From Neurospora tetraspora (lineage: Eukaryota; Ascomycota; Sordariomycetes; Sordariales; Sordariaceae): a stretch of DNA of 64,000 nucleotides. The stretch covers positions 744,001 through 808,000 of the forward strand of contig NW_026944388.1 of the NCBI RefSeq assembly GCF_033439725.1. Direction: 5' to 3'. The notes under the pieces are model-generated. The model ran no database searches. It saw only the letters and a program-made list of their open reading frames with translations, and had not been told where the DNA came from. The position numbers and the translations under genes are program-made. This document shows, piece by piece, positions 10,785-20,762 of this stretch (position 1 is its first letter; each line of letters starts with the position of its first letter).

Positions 10785-12539
10785 TCACCTCTTAACCCTC
10801 TTCCGATCCGGTCCCTCCCCATCCTCCTCTCCCTCACTAACATTCGCATACTGCGTAACCGGCTGCGTCTCCTTGTAAGACTTGGTAAATATGGGATCCT
10901 TCTTAGCCACCTCCGCATACTTGAGCAGCGCCTCTCGGGGATCCTCGTGCAACATCCTGCTGAGCGGGATGTTCTCCGAGATGTGTTTCTCGTCCGGCTG
11001 GCTGCGCATAAAGGGCGTGATCTGCTGCACCTGAGGGCCTCTGGTTCCGCTGCCGTTGCCGCCGCCGCGCTTCCCCTTTGGTTTCTGTACCACGGCGCCG
11101 GGAGTGATGATGGAGTCGGCGGAGAGGCCGAGGCTTTGGTCCATCGTGAGGTTGGGGTCGTCGTCGATGTGCCGCTTCTTGGGCGCGCGGGACATGACTT
11201 CGACGGCACCGCGGAATGACTTCTCGGGGTTGAAGAGGATGCGAGTCTCGGCGTTGGCGGAACCGGTGATGATCTGGTTGAGCTTGGGGTGCCAGTCGAC
11301 GACGATGATTGGGATGCCGGGCGTGATGGGCGTAACGTGTTCGGGTCTGAGGTTGCCCGGGTTGAGGATGTGGAGGTGCCCAGACGCGGAACCGGTGATG
11401 ATCGATCGCGAGTCGGGAGAGTATCGGATGTTGGTCATGGGGAAGCGATCCGATGTTGACGGGTGCTCGACCTTGACGAGAGGCTCCTTGAACTTGCGCG
11501 TGTCCCATAGTTTGATCAAGCCGTCACCTCCTCTTGTGACCACCATTCTTCCATCTGCGCTAATGTCGATACCACCTGTCCATGTGTCTGGCTTATGTGC
11601 TTCGCGAATTTCTGCCGCTGGTCGCGTGAAGGGACCGTTGCCGCTGTACATGACCAGCGAACCATCCAGAGCGGCCGCCACAAGAACCGGATTGCTCCCC
11701 TGGGCAGAGGCACCCCATACCACCGATGTCATTCTCGTCCGTCCAGCCGATCCCGCGGCTTTCGACTTGAAAACAATCACCTCCTTCTGGCTTCTCTTGT
11801 TGTTGACGTCCCAAATTCTTAGGGTGCTATCCGAGCCAGCGGTAACGCAAAGGTTGGGGTCGCTGGGGTGCCATGTGCCTGTTGCGATCTCTCCGACGTG
11901 ACCCTTTGTGTTTTTCATGTCGCGTAAATACATGTCGCCCTTGATAAACTCTGTCAAGATATCGCCATCCCTCGACATGATCTTAGCTTGGGGGTGCGCT
12001 GTTACGCAGAGAAAGTGGCTGCCCGAAGTAGGGCAGAACTCGGCGCGTTGAATCGGGTGCGAGTCGGTGGTGGCTGATGATTTCTTGCTCTCCCACGGGT
12101 CGACGCTCCTAAAGGCCCGTAGTGTTGTTGGCGTCATGGCAGAAAAGTCATGAAGCTTGACTGTCCCGTCGAGGGAGCCCGTAAGAAGTCGTCCGCCGGC
12201 CGGGTCCAAGGATACGCTCGTCACGGCGCGCTCGTGTGTTTTGAGTACAAGTTCGTGGGATACAGGGAATCGATCGCTCTCGTCTTCCGAGTCATCGTCG
12301 TCTGAGTCGTCATCATCATCGTCGCTGTCATTGTCACTATCGTCATCCTTCTTGCGGTCGCCTTTCTTTGGCGCTGCTGGTGTCTCTACCTGTCGCCTCG
12401 CCCTTTCTATTTGGGTTGCGATATTGGCTTCTTTGCTTGTTTTGCCGAACGACAACGGCACGTATGCGCGCATGGGGTCATCTGGGGCAAGTTGTGGTTG
12501 CTCGACCAGGTAGTCGTCACTGTCGCTATCGCTCATCAT
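10785..12539 (-). CDS. WDR70-like WD40-repeat protein
   Basis: Single exon, 584 aa from the ATG at 12539; a second ATG follows at once at 12536. The upstream open frame continues without another ATG. An acidic Asp/Ser region (about 65-95) precedes six or seven WD repeats, readable as THERAVTSVSLDP..., GHVGEIATGTWHP..., TLRIWDVNN, GLIKLWDTRKF and IIVVDWHP. The C-terminus carries a basic patch (APKKRHIDDDPN) and ends in RKRVKR, which suggests nuclear location. This order (acidic head, propeller, basic tail) matches WDR70/Gastrulation-defective proteins. In fission yeast and human, WDR70 works with a CUL4-DDB1 ligase linked to histone H2B ubiquitination; that role here is inference. It lies about 300 bp downstream of the dioxygenase gene on the same strand. 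Confidence 0.85.
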   Translation of the reverse strand: MMSDSDSDDYLVEQPQLAPDDPMRAYVPLSFGKTSKEANIATQIERARRQVETPAAPKKGDRKKDDDSDNDSDDDDDDSDDDDSEDESDRFPVSHELVLKTHERAVTSVSLDPAGGRLLTGSLDGTVKLHDFSAMTPTTLRAFRSVDPWESKKSSATTDSHPIQRAEFCPTSGSHFLCVTAHPQAKIMSRDGDILTEFIKGDMYLRDMKNTKGHVGEIATGTWHPSDPNLCVTAGSDSTLRIWDVNNKRSQKEVIVFKSKAAGSAGRTRMTSVVWGASAQGSNPVLVAAALDGSLVMYSGNGPFTRPAAEIREAHKPDTWTGGIDISADGRMVVTRGGDGLIKLWDTRKFKEPLVKVEHPSTSDRFPMTNIRYSPDSRSIITGSASGHLHILNPGNLRPEHVTPITPGIPIIVVDWHPKLNQIITGSANAETRILFNPEKSFRGAVEVMSRAPKKRHIDDDPNLTMDQSLGLSADSIITPGAVVQKPKGKRGGGNGSGTRGPQVQQITPFMRSQPDEKHISENIPLSRMLHEDPREALLKYAEVAKKDPIFTKSYKETQPVTQYANVSEGEEDGEGPDRKRVKR

Positions 12540-12836
12540 GCCGGTAAGGAGGAAAAAATTGGTTGTTGTAAGGAGCAAAAAGGTGTCGGAACGATTCTTT
12601 GGTCAGACGTTGAGATCATCAAGTTGCCTAACAGCCCCACCGCTTCTTGGCGTGCATTCCAGGGTCCAGACGGGCGGGAGCTGTGACGCTACCCCGGATG
12701 ATGTTACAGTGTACAAATTGAAGATAAATTGCCGGCCATTGAGGTTCTTCTTCTCTTCTCCAACTTTCTCAATTCGACTTGGACCTAAAGTTGTCGTACT
12801 ACAAATCGTTTACTAACACACAGCGTCCACGAAACA

Positions 12837-13841
12837 TCATGCCGCCGCCTTCTTCAACGCCCCCAACCTCGCCAGCTCCTCTTGCTTCATCCTCTCCTGG
12901 ATCCTGACTCTCTCCGGAACGATCTTCTCTCTTGGCCTGGTAATCTTCCAGCCTTTTAGACGGTCCTTCCCAAGAGCCCGCAATGTTACCTGCTCCACGA
13001 GCGAATAGTTGCCGTCCTCCCTATCAAAGTTGAACGGCTGCTTGAGCGCTACTGGCGGGTTGGTAATGATGCGGACGTTCCTCTTTGCGTTGCTCGAGGC
13101 CGAGTGCAGCATCAGCGGATGAAGCAAGTACACGTCCCCGACCTTGCCTGTTGCCTCGACAAACTGGGTGCAGCCCTTGGCCGTATTGTTGAACCAGTTG
13201 AGGTGGTGCTCCTGCTTGAATTCCCCATCGCCCCGGGGTGCCATGCGTGGAGAGACACCCTCGGGATGCTCGTACAGGTGCTTGGCGAGGATGGGAATAG
13301 CCTCGGGGCAGATCATGGTACCGCCGCCCTCGGGCATGATATCGGTGAAGAGAGGGATGACGAGCAGACCCTGCTCCGGGCTGTCGAGGTAGTGGACGAA
13401 GAAGTCGCCATCGACGTGCCAGTTGTCTAGCTTCTGTGGAGGCTTTGGCTTCCCTTCTCCTTCAGGTGTGCCGAGGTTGACGATAAGGGAGTCCTTCCAC
13501 TTCTTGGACCAGTTGGCAATCTTGTCCTCGCCGCCGCAAAGCTCGCTGATGGCTGCCCAGGCGCGGGGAGCAAAGTCTGCAGCGTCGAACTCCATATGGG
13601 AGGGCATGTTGACACGTGCTTTGTTCCAGGTGGACTTGTCGTTTGGGTCCATCCCAAGTCTTGTCCAGACATTGGCGATTATCTCCTGTGCCCTCGGCTG
13701 TGTGAAGGCAGCCGGGATCCTGGGATGGACGGTCAGTAACGAGGTTGAACAGCTGGTATCGTGGCATAGCACCTACTTGACCCAGCCATGGGTAAGGAAG
13801 TGTTCCTTCTCTTCAAGACTCAGAGCAGATGACGACGACAT
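12837..13841 (-). CDS. Phytanoyl-CoA dioxygenase-like 2-oxoglutarate/Fe(II) oxygenase
   Basis: Two exons, 13841-13777 and 13719-12837, joined in phase (AA/G, Lys) over a 57-bp GTAGGT...CAG intron; 315 aa. The metal triad is visible: His123 and Asp125 in NWHVDGDFF, with distal His227 in LHPLMLHSAS. Arg237 in RNVRI is the expected 2-oxoglutarate anchor. These features place it in the PhyH-like double-stranded beta-helix oxygenases, which couple 2-oxoglutarate decarboxylation to substrate hydroxylation. The substrate cannot be told. No signal peptide, membrane segment or PTS1/PTS2 is seen (C-terminus KKAAA), so it is probably cytosolic and may not act on phytanoyl-CoA. Promoter region shared with swc5. 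Confidence 0.85.
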
Positions 13842-14571
13842 GTTGAGTGTGATGTTATTTTTCGGACACATGCTGTAGAGGATAGCGAAAGGTCTGAGGA
13901 GAACAAGACCGTAGATTCACGGGGCCGACAAGCTATCTCTACCCTTATATACTCGTCAAGATACCGACGGATACCAACCTAAGCTAACCAAATGATCATC
14001 AACAAGACTCCGGACTCCGACTGCGCCACGAGGCAGCTAAGGTAGGTAATCCATCCTTGCTCCGTATGCGCCTTAGGCTACGTGTAACCGGCGGGGAGGT
14101 CTCGTTTAACCAGAAATATCCTATTGGACATCACCAGTTCATCGGGGAGTACGGCATCACGGGCGTTTCCATGTTCGTGATAGCGACCTTTTCGAAGATG
14201 TCCCAGTGGTGCGGTTCACGATAATCGTCAGTTCCAGTCTGTTATAAGGTTCCCGGTTGCGGGGAGTTTCCAGCGGGACATCAAGGAAAGTGCGGGCGTG
14301 ATGCGGGGGAGCTTGAGCCGAAAGGTGGTTGACATGACGGCAAGCTGCCCTATTGGCTGCTAAACAGAGCGTTTGTGTCCCACTCACGCTGCAGTCGATC
14401 GGACATGGAATGACATGGATCCTTACATTTCCGTCGTCACTTTTTCCACTTTGATATTCCGGCCCACGATACTTTGGAGAGGTACCTTTCTAGAAACGAC
14501 GCACCCGGCAACGAAGATTCAACGCGATCAGCTCGAGGAAGGCCGGAACGTTACATTACGACGATACCAAG
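13842..14571. promoter_or_regulatory. Shared intergenic promoter region, dioxygenase (minus) / swc5 (plus)
   Basis: 730 bp between the two divergent start codons. No TATA or specific factor site could be supported. The call rests on gene orientation only. Confidence 0.5.
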
Positions 14572-15660
14572 ATGCCGCCAACCCTGGAACTCCTCGCGGA
14601 GGACTACGCGTCAGAGGAAGACTCCGACTTCGCGCCAGAAGCTGCCGAAGCCGCCGAAGAATCATCAGTATCCGACGACGACGACGAAGAAGCCGGTGAC
14701 GATGCCGAGAAATCAAAGCCCGAAAAGAGGAAACGCGCCACCGTCGACGAGGTGGAAGACGCTGGTTACGACAATTCCGGAGATGAAGCGATAATAAAAA
14801 GGGGAGAGAAGCGACAAAAGAAGGCAAAGGCAAAGGATGTTGCCGACGATGAGGAAACTGGCGAGGGTGGCCTCATCAAGACGCGCAGCCAACGCGCTGT
14901 TGAGTACGTTTGTACATGAAACCTCTTCTCTTTGGATCCGGGCACTAACAACAATGATAGAAAAGAGAAGCGTTCAACAGCCGCCGCCAGCGGACCCGTT
15001 ACAATCGACGTTGATGCCCTCTGGGCGCAAATGACCAGCGAGCCGGTCATACCACGAACAAGTTCAGCGAAACCAGACGAAAGCGCCGACGCAGCGAATC
15101 ATGATGCCACGAAATCATCTCCACAGCAGCCAGAAGCAGGCAAATCGAAAGATCCCGACTCCAACTTCATAAAAATCAAGAGAACCTACAACTTCGCCGG
15201 CAAAGTCCACACCGAAGAGAAGCTCGTTGCCCGCGACTCTGCCGAAGCAAAGCTCTACCTCGCCTCTTTCGGGGAGAACGCCACAGCGGCCGACGGCGAA
15301 GCAGCCGCAGAGGACGAGTCCTCCTCCACCAAGCGCATGCCCCGAAAAGCCTTCCGGTCCGTCTTCGAGCCCATCACCGATGCCAACTCGGCGCATCGCT
15401 CCGACCTCAACCTGAGCATGGCCTCCCGCCTGCAGGCTCGCGAAGCCACGGGCAGCAAGGCCAAGAAGCTCAACACGGTCGAGAAGAGCAAGATGGACTG
15501 GGCGGTGGCGGTTGACAAGATGGGCCTCAAGGACGAGCTCGAGCTGGCGGGCAAGTCCAAGGACTCGTTTGCTGCGAGACAGGATTTCTTGGCCAGGAGC
15601 GAGATGCGCAGGGAGGAGGAGGCGAGGAGGGCGAGGATGGCGCAGGCGGGGAAGACGTGA
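14572..15660 (+). CDS. swc5: SWR1-complex subunit Swc5 (BCNT-domain protein)
   Basis: Two exons, 14572-14903 and 14961-15660, joined GA/A (Glu) over a 57-bp GTACGT...ATAG intron; 343 aa. The N-terminus is very acidic (ASEEDSDF, SDDDDEEAGDD), as expected for Swc5, whose acidic part contacts H2A-H2B. Basic stretches (KPEKRKR, KRQKKAKAK) follow. The C-terminal ~80 residues are a BCNT domain: KSKMDWAVAVDKMGLKDEL, then KDSFAARQDFLARSEMR. Family knowledge: Swc5 (human CFDP1) is a nuclear subunit of the SWR1 remodeller that exchanges H2A for H2A.Z and stimulates its ATPase. Divergent from the dioxygenase gene. Confidence 0.9.
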
Positions 15661-16044
15661 GCGCGCTACCACTATTCTGTGGCATGCGATCGCCATTCGT
15701 CTATTGTCGCTTGCCTTTATTGTTGTATGGATCGCGTCTTCTCGCCAAAGCAGTATGGGAGGACCGCACTATGCAACACCATATCATTTTTCACGACCGC
15801 AAAATAGAGATACCCCATTTTCAATACCAGGACTTTTCAACGCCTTGACGACACGAAGCGAAGCATACCTGTGCATGATATCAAGTTTACATTCATCACA
15901 ATTGCCCGACCGCTGCTGGATTTCGACCGCTGAGGAGCATGCATTCCTCAACCACAAACATTTGGCAAGTCGTATCAATGCACCGCCCCATCTGACACAT
16001 AATCCCAACTTCCCAGTCCGGTAATCATCAAGTAATCATCAATT
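15661..16044. other. Intergenic between swc5 and tRNA-Ser
   Basis: 384 bp, probably mostly swc5 3' UTR. Nothing else seen. Confidence 0.4.
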
Positions 16045-16126
16045 GGCGTGGTGGCGGAGTGGTCTAACGCGCAAGACTAGAAATCTTGTTCCTTCGGGAG
16101 CGTCTGTTCGAATCAGGCCCACGTCG
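16045..16126 (+). tRNA. tRNA-Ser (anticodon AGA), no intron
   Basis: 82 nt. The acceptor GGCGTGG pairs with CCACGTC (one G-U), with discriminator G at 16126. The anticodon stem CAAGA/TCTTG (16072-16076/16084-16088) encloses loop CTAGAAA with AGA at 16079-16081, reading TCT. A long variable arm (TTCCTTCGGGAGC) marks a class II serine tRNA. The T arm is GTCTG-TTCGAAT-CAGGC. Confidence 0.93.
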
Positions 16127-16135
16127 AAACGAATA

Positions 16136-16159
16136 TTTTTTTGACGATATTTTTTTTTT
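16136..16159 (+). terminator. Pol III terminator T runs after tRNA-Ser
   Basis: T7 at 16136-16142 and T10 at 16150-16159, 10-33 bases past the tRNA. Confidence 0.75.
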
Positions 16160-16568
16160 CGGTGGCTCCATAACACCAGTCAGGGGTTCCTAGCTGCTAG
16201 GAATGGAGGACGACGACGACGACCTTTTTGGTTTTGTTTACGACAACATCCAAATATATTTTGGAAGCTGGTTCGACTATTTGGGGGTCATTCACGCCGA
16301 TATAACTTACTCGACGACCTCTTCTCAAGATCGGGAACGTCAGTGGTAACACGGCATGGGAAGACTGTCTGCTGTGAACCTCCAGTTTCATACAGTTTAA
16401 GAAGCAAGATCGCTGGGTCCAGACCATCTATCCAACTTCGGACTATTTGAATCTGAAGATCGCCGAAGAGTGTCTTCTCATGCCGGGTTAGAAAGACATT
16501 CGGTAAACTAAACGAAGGAGCAGTCAAAACCTGCTAATCCCAAGCACAGAACCCGGTTTCCAGCCCCA
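16160..16568. other. Intergenic, no gene seen
   Basis: About 400 bp between tRNA-Ser and the 3' end of the GST kappa gene. No supported feature. Confidence 0.4.
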
Positions 16569-17964
16569 TCACAACTTGGCCTTACCACCAGGAGGCAAAA
16601 GTGTGACGTCCTGGAAGGGCAGACCAAGGAACTTGTAGATGAAATGGAATCTGTCACACATCGTCAGTATCAACTCACACGAGCCACACTCCCTTTAAGT
16701 CCTGCCACAAACACCGAGAAGCAACAAAGAGAAATAAAAACTTGACATACCTATCACTCCCAAAAAACGGCTCCCCTTTTTCTTTCTTGTCGTCGGCGGT
16801 AACCCAAAACCACGGATTCCCAAACGCCCCCTTATCCAACGCCTCCTGCGTCGCTTTCTTTAGGGCCTCTTTGACTTGGGGGGTTTCAGTTCCCTTTATG
16901 ATTTCTTCTACTTGTTGCTTTGTGAACAATTTCTTCTCCCCTTGTCCACTCTGAGCAGCAACAGCAGGGGTAGACAGAGAGGAGGAGGTAAAATCCGCCG
17001 GACACTCCAACAACGCCTTGGCGACGTTTTCGGGCAGGGTTAGGTTCAAGTTGGGGGGAGACCAGAAGAGGTGCATTAGGTAGTGGAGGGTGGTGAGGAA
17101 GGTGGAGGGGGGGTGGTGGGATTTGATGAAGTGGAGGGCGCGGTTGGGCTGTTGTTGTTTTTGACCGAAATTAGCTTTGCTGGTGACGATGGGCGGGACG
17201 GGGAGAGGAAGTGAGGGAGTGAGGAAGGAGAGGAAGGAGAGGAAGGAGAAGGAGAGAGAGAGAGAGAGGAGAGCAAGTGAGGGAGGAGAGGAAGGAGACG
17301 ACGGAGAGGGACGGGATGGGATGGCACATACAACGATAGTCTTGGAAACAGCCATCAAATCCTTGGGCGTCTGGATCACCAGCCCCGGGAACCTAGCGAT
17401 GGACCGTCGAGCATCGTGAGCGCCGTAGATGGCTTTGGCGGGGAGGCTCCAGGGGGGTTTGTTGCCTTCGTTTGTGAGATGTCTATGTCAGTACCCGTTT
17501 AGGCCACTCAGTGTATACTTGTAATGATGAAATGGGTCTGGACATTGCATACCTGAGCCGACGTTGATAGCCCCAAGAAGGACGGGATGGAATCTGGAGT
17601 GAGAGAGGGTAACAGGTTAGTTGAAGTAATCACCAGGATCAGGATGGTTTTTGGGACCTTGTGAGACATGGAGACATGAAAGAGAGAAAGAGACTCACTC
17701 AACCTCTACATTGTATGCTTTGAGCAGGTCACCGTTTCGTTGAAGGTCTAAGAAGGCTAGGTAGCTGTATAGGGACACTATGGAGGTAGATGTTGTGTTA
17801 GTCGTCGTCTTGATGATGATGATGGGATTGCACACCCACGGCCACGGCCACGGTCACGGTCCCGGCTCAAGACCAGGAGACCACCTCAGGTAGGTGGGTG
17901 AATTGTAACGGGTTCAGGTTTACTCACCAATGTCCATATACACATCAATCTTTCCTCCGCCCAT
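16569..17964 (-). CDS. Kappa-class glutathione S-transferase (DsbA-like), peroxisomal signal
   Basis: Six exons on the minus strand: 17964-17928, 17777-17699, 17593-17553, 17465-17332, 17148-16751 and 16650-16569; 771 nt, 256 aa, all phases consistent. The N-terminus KIDVYMDIVSLYSYLAF is the thioredoxin-fold strand with the catalytic serine (Ser14) of GSTK; the usual Pro after it is Leu here. NKPPW (about 54-58) and the glutathione-contacting FFGSDRF near the C-terminus are also family marks. The last residues are AKL, a PTS1-type peroxisomal signal, as in human GSTK1 (ARL). GSTK conjugates glutathione to halogenated aromatics and reduces peroxides; the substrate here is unknown. Intron 4 contains a long pyrimidine tract on the gene strand. 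Its acceptor is placed at CAACAG/CCC because this alone among those tried keeps phase 0 and leaves a GCTAAT branch site ~20 nt upstream. Confidence 0.86.
17197..17302. repeat. Homopurine tract inside a GST kappa intron
   Basis: About 100 bases of almost unbroken A/G on the plus strand (GGAGAGGAAGTGAGGGAG..., with a GA run near 17252-17270). It lies wholly within intron 4, so the transcript carries the matching polypyrimidine tract. Confidence 0.8.
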
Positions 17965-20656
17965 TGTTCCTGTTGTCTCTATCCCGTCTTATCTGTTTCG
18001 TTCTTGTCTCGTTTCGTCTTATCCGTCCCTGCCGTTTCAGAAGATTACCTCTAATAAGTACAGTGGACGCCACCAAAGGTTCCAATGTCGTGATGTCGTG
18101 ATGGTATGCTATACTTGAATGCTGTGGTTCTCAAAATGCAGGAATTAATGATTAGTGAACATATTGAGTGTCGTTGCACTTGTGAATGGTGTCGTTCATT
18201 CGACCTCGGCTTAGTTTGAGCACTACCGTTGAGGGGTGTCTGGCCAATCATAGCTCTTGGAGGCAAGCTAGGCCAGCTGGCTCAGCTTTCAAGTCCAAAC
18301 GACTGCTCGGCAAGCGATGAACAACGAAACAACGTTTTTTACCTATAGTGATTAGTGAACGGCCTGTGTCAGCTGTTCAGCGCATGCTTTGTTAGCTTCC
18401 TAGCCTGCCGGTAACACCGAGCACTTCAGCTCGTCAGCTGTGATCCCGGCGCCGATGGTTATTGTTGTTTGTTTGTTCGGTTTGCCTTGGAGTTATGCTT
18501 TTCTACGGGAGTTTGTTTTTTTTCCTGCTTTTTTTTCTTTTCTTCTTCTTTCTTCAAATGCTTGCAAACGAAGAAAGTTCTTCGGCCAGGTGTATTGCCG
18601 TGGTGTGGGCTTAGTTGGAGGCTCTTTTGCGATGCTACGCCGCTTCACAGAATTCAGGGGATCGGGGACTTTTTAGGGGCTTATGTTTCCAGAAAGGAGT
18701 TCAATGTGAGGCAATTGCAACAATAATGAACGGAACGGAGGAAGAAATGCCTTTTACTCCAAAGTTTTTATCAATGATGCGCCATCAGAGACCATCAACG
18801 CACACATCTCAACCCAATCTTAGAGACCCAAGAATCAGGTCAACCATATGAACCACCCATGCCATGCCGTTTCACCCACTTTATAAAGTACCTACCCAGG
18901 CAGCTGCTCTCCTCCCAACTTTATATCCCCAAACCCACTGCCATCTCGAAACATCATCATTCATCAACTCCGCAACCATCTTCCCAGTAAAAAACGTGGG
19001 GAAGTATACTATTCTGAGAAACCGTCACAAGGAGACAAGGAGGAGGAGGGGAGTCCCACGAGATAGTGTAATCTGGGGATGGAAGATTGAGGTGATGTGA
19101 GGCTCCATGTCGCATTCGCATCCACTTCCCGACCTTCTTTTCTTTTCTTTGTTTTGCCTTTGAAGAAAACCGGGCAGCCGACCGACCGATCGATCGCTGA
19201 ATTTTGAATGGATTGGCCACTCGGCCGTGCCGAACTTTCTGTTCTTGGAAGATGATGAACCCAACCTGGAAAAAACCCCTGAAAAAGCAAAGAGGCACTG
19301 CACTACTTGCACCAACGTCCGTGCCTTATGAGCTTCCTACTTTCCAGGTTGGACTGGACCATCTGTCTATCAAATGTTACAGCCGTGGTTGCCGTGGTTG
19401 CCGTGGCTGGGCATGGGATCCCGTATGCCCGTTGTCGTATATCATATTTCTCTTTGACCTATCCTATCATTTTTCATTTCATTTGCGTTTTGATTCTTTA
19501 ACTCCTTCGAAACCGGATTCTAGAATATCTCCTTTTCAGGGTTTAGCGCTTTCGCTTGCGTTCGGTTCCCCCTTCGCGATCGAATGGGTGGCATGTGGGA
19601 GGGAACATGCGGATGGGGTGGGAATGCCATGTTGTTGCCGGGAGCTGCTGTGATGGTGAATAGAAAAGCACTCCGCTTTGCCATGTTGTTTCATTCCAAC
19701 TTGCGATGTGTTTTTGTTATGAGATGAGAGATCGGTTGTGTTTGGTGTTGTTGGCGGTAGGTAGGGGACTTGCTTGTACACAGTAGGTACCTCTAGTGTT
19801 ATAGTTTCCAGATGGACCCCAGCCTGTCGTCGTTAACATAAACGGGTGTAGGAACGACGAGTGGTTCCGGTGCCTCTTGTGTTACGGTGATGGGTTCTGC
19901 ATCTTAGCTGTGACCGGTGCAGAATGCAGGATAATGCAGCAGTAGCATGCAGAATGCATCTCCTCTTCCCGCGGCCGTCAACGTTGGAGATAGGACTAAC
20001 ATACATGCACGTACATACCTATGCAGTACAGTTTCGCCGTTTGTCCCCGCTCCCGCTCTTCCGCCTTGCCTACCTTACATATTGTGGAAGTTGAAGCGGA
20101 GGTTCAGCAGTTGGCACATGTGGCAGGATAATACCAAATCTGTAACAGAAGTTGAGTGGAAGTCATTCACTGTGAGTGTGAGCGGTCACCCCGAAGGCCT
20201 GGAAAGCCAGGGGAGTTCAATACGACAAGTGACAGATACTGTGTAGATCCATGAGATGCATGAAATCGCTGAAATTCCATGACAACCCGGCTTCCATCAT
20301 CTTTCTGGGTCTCCTCTTCTGGGTTCGCCATGCCATTGTCAGACCATGATCTGAAACCGCTCCCGAAAAAAGAACAACCGAAATCTCAAATCTTGCGACT
20401 TGCGGGAGCGAGGATGATGAGACGAAGGAGGAGGGAGGAGATAACCAAGAAATAAGCAAAGATTGGCTTGATTTCCGTTCTAGTCTGAAGCGACGAAAAA
20501 GGACCGAGTTTAGCGCAGCGGAGTGCCATCTGGCTTGTCCTTGTGTAGCGCGTCTCCCACTGAAGACATGGCCTGAAAATGAGAAAGACTCCAGCGCTTC
20601 AGGCTAGAAAACACACCATGACACCATCGCGATAAAAAACCAAAATGGTGCTAGCG
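17965..20656. other. Gene-free region between the GST kappa gene and a DNA transposon
   Basis: 2.7 kb of normal composition. T-rich and purine-rich runs (18500-18560, 19020-19060) and three GCCGTGGTT-like units at 19383-19411 occur. Open frames are short, mostly without ATG, and none has recognisable domains. It probably holds the GST kappa upstream region. No gene supported. Confidence 0.45.
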
Positions 20657-20762
20657 ACGCAAAGGTTAGCTGTAGTTCCGAAATGATCCCTGGGTAGTCC
20701 CCCCACTTTTTATCGCTGAGTAAGCCTAGCCAGCCAGCCCAGCCCAGCCAGCCCAGCCGTGC
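20657..20762. repeat. Left terminal inverted repeat of element A
   Basis: Matches the reverse complement of 24581-24691 with few differences and one small indel. It contains AGTCCCCCCACTTTTTATC and then a CCAGCC-rich run. Confidence 0.88.
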
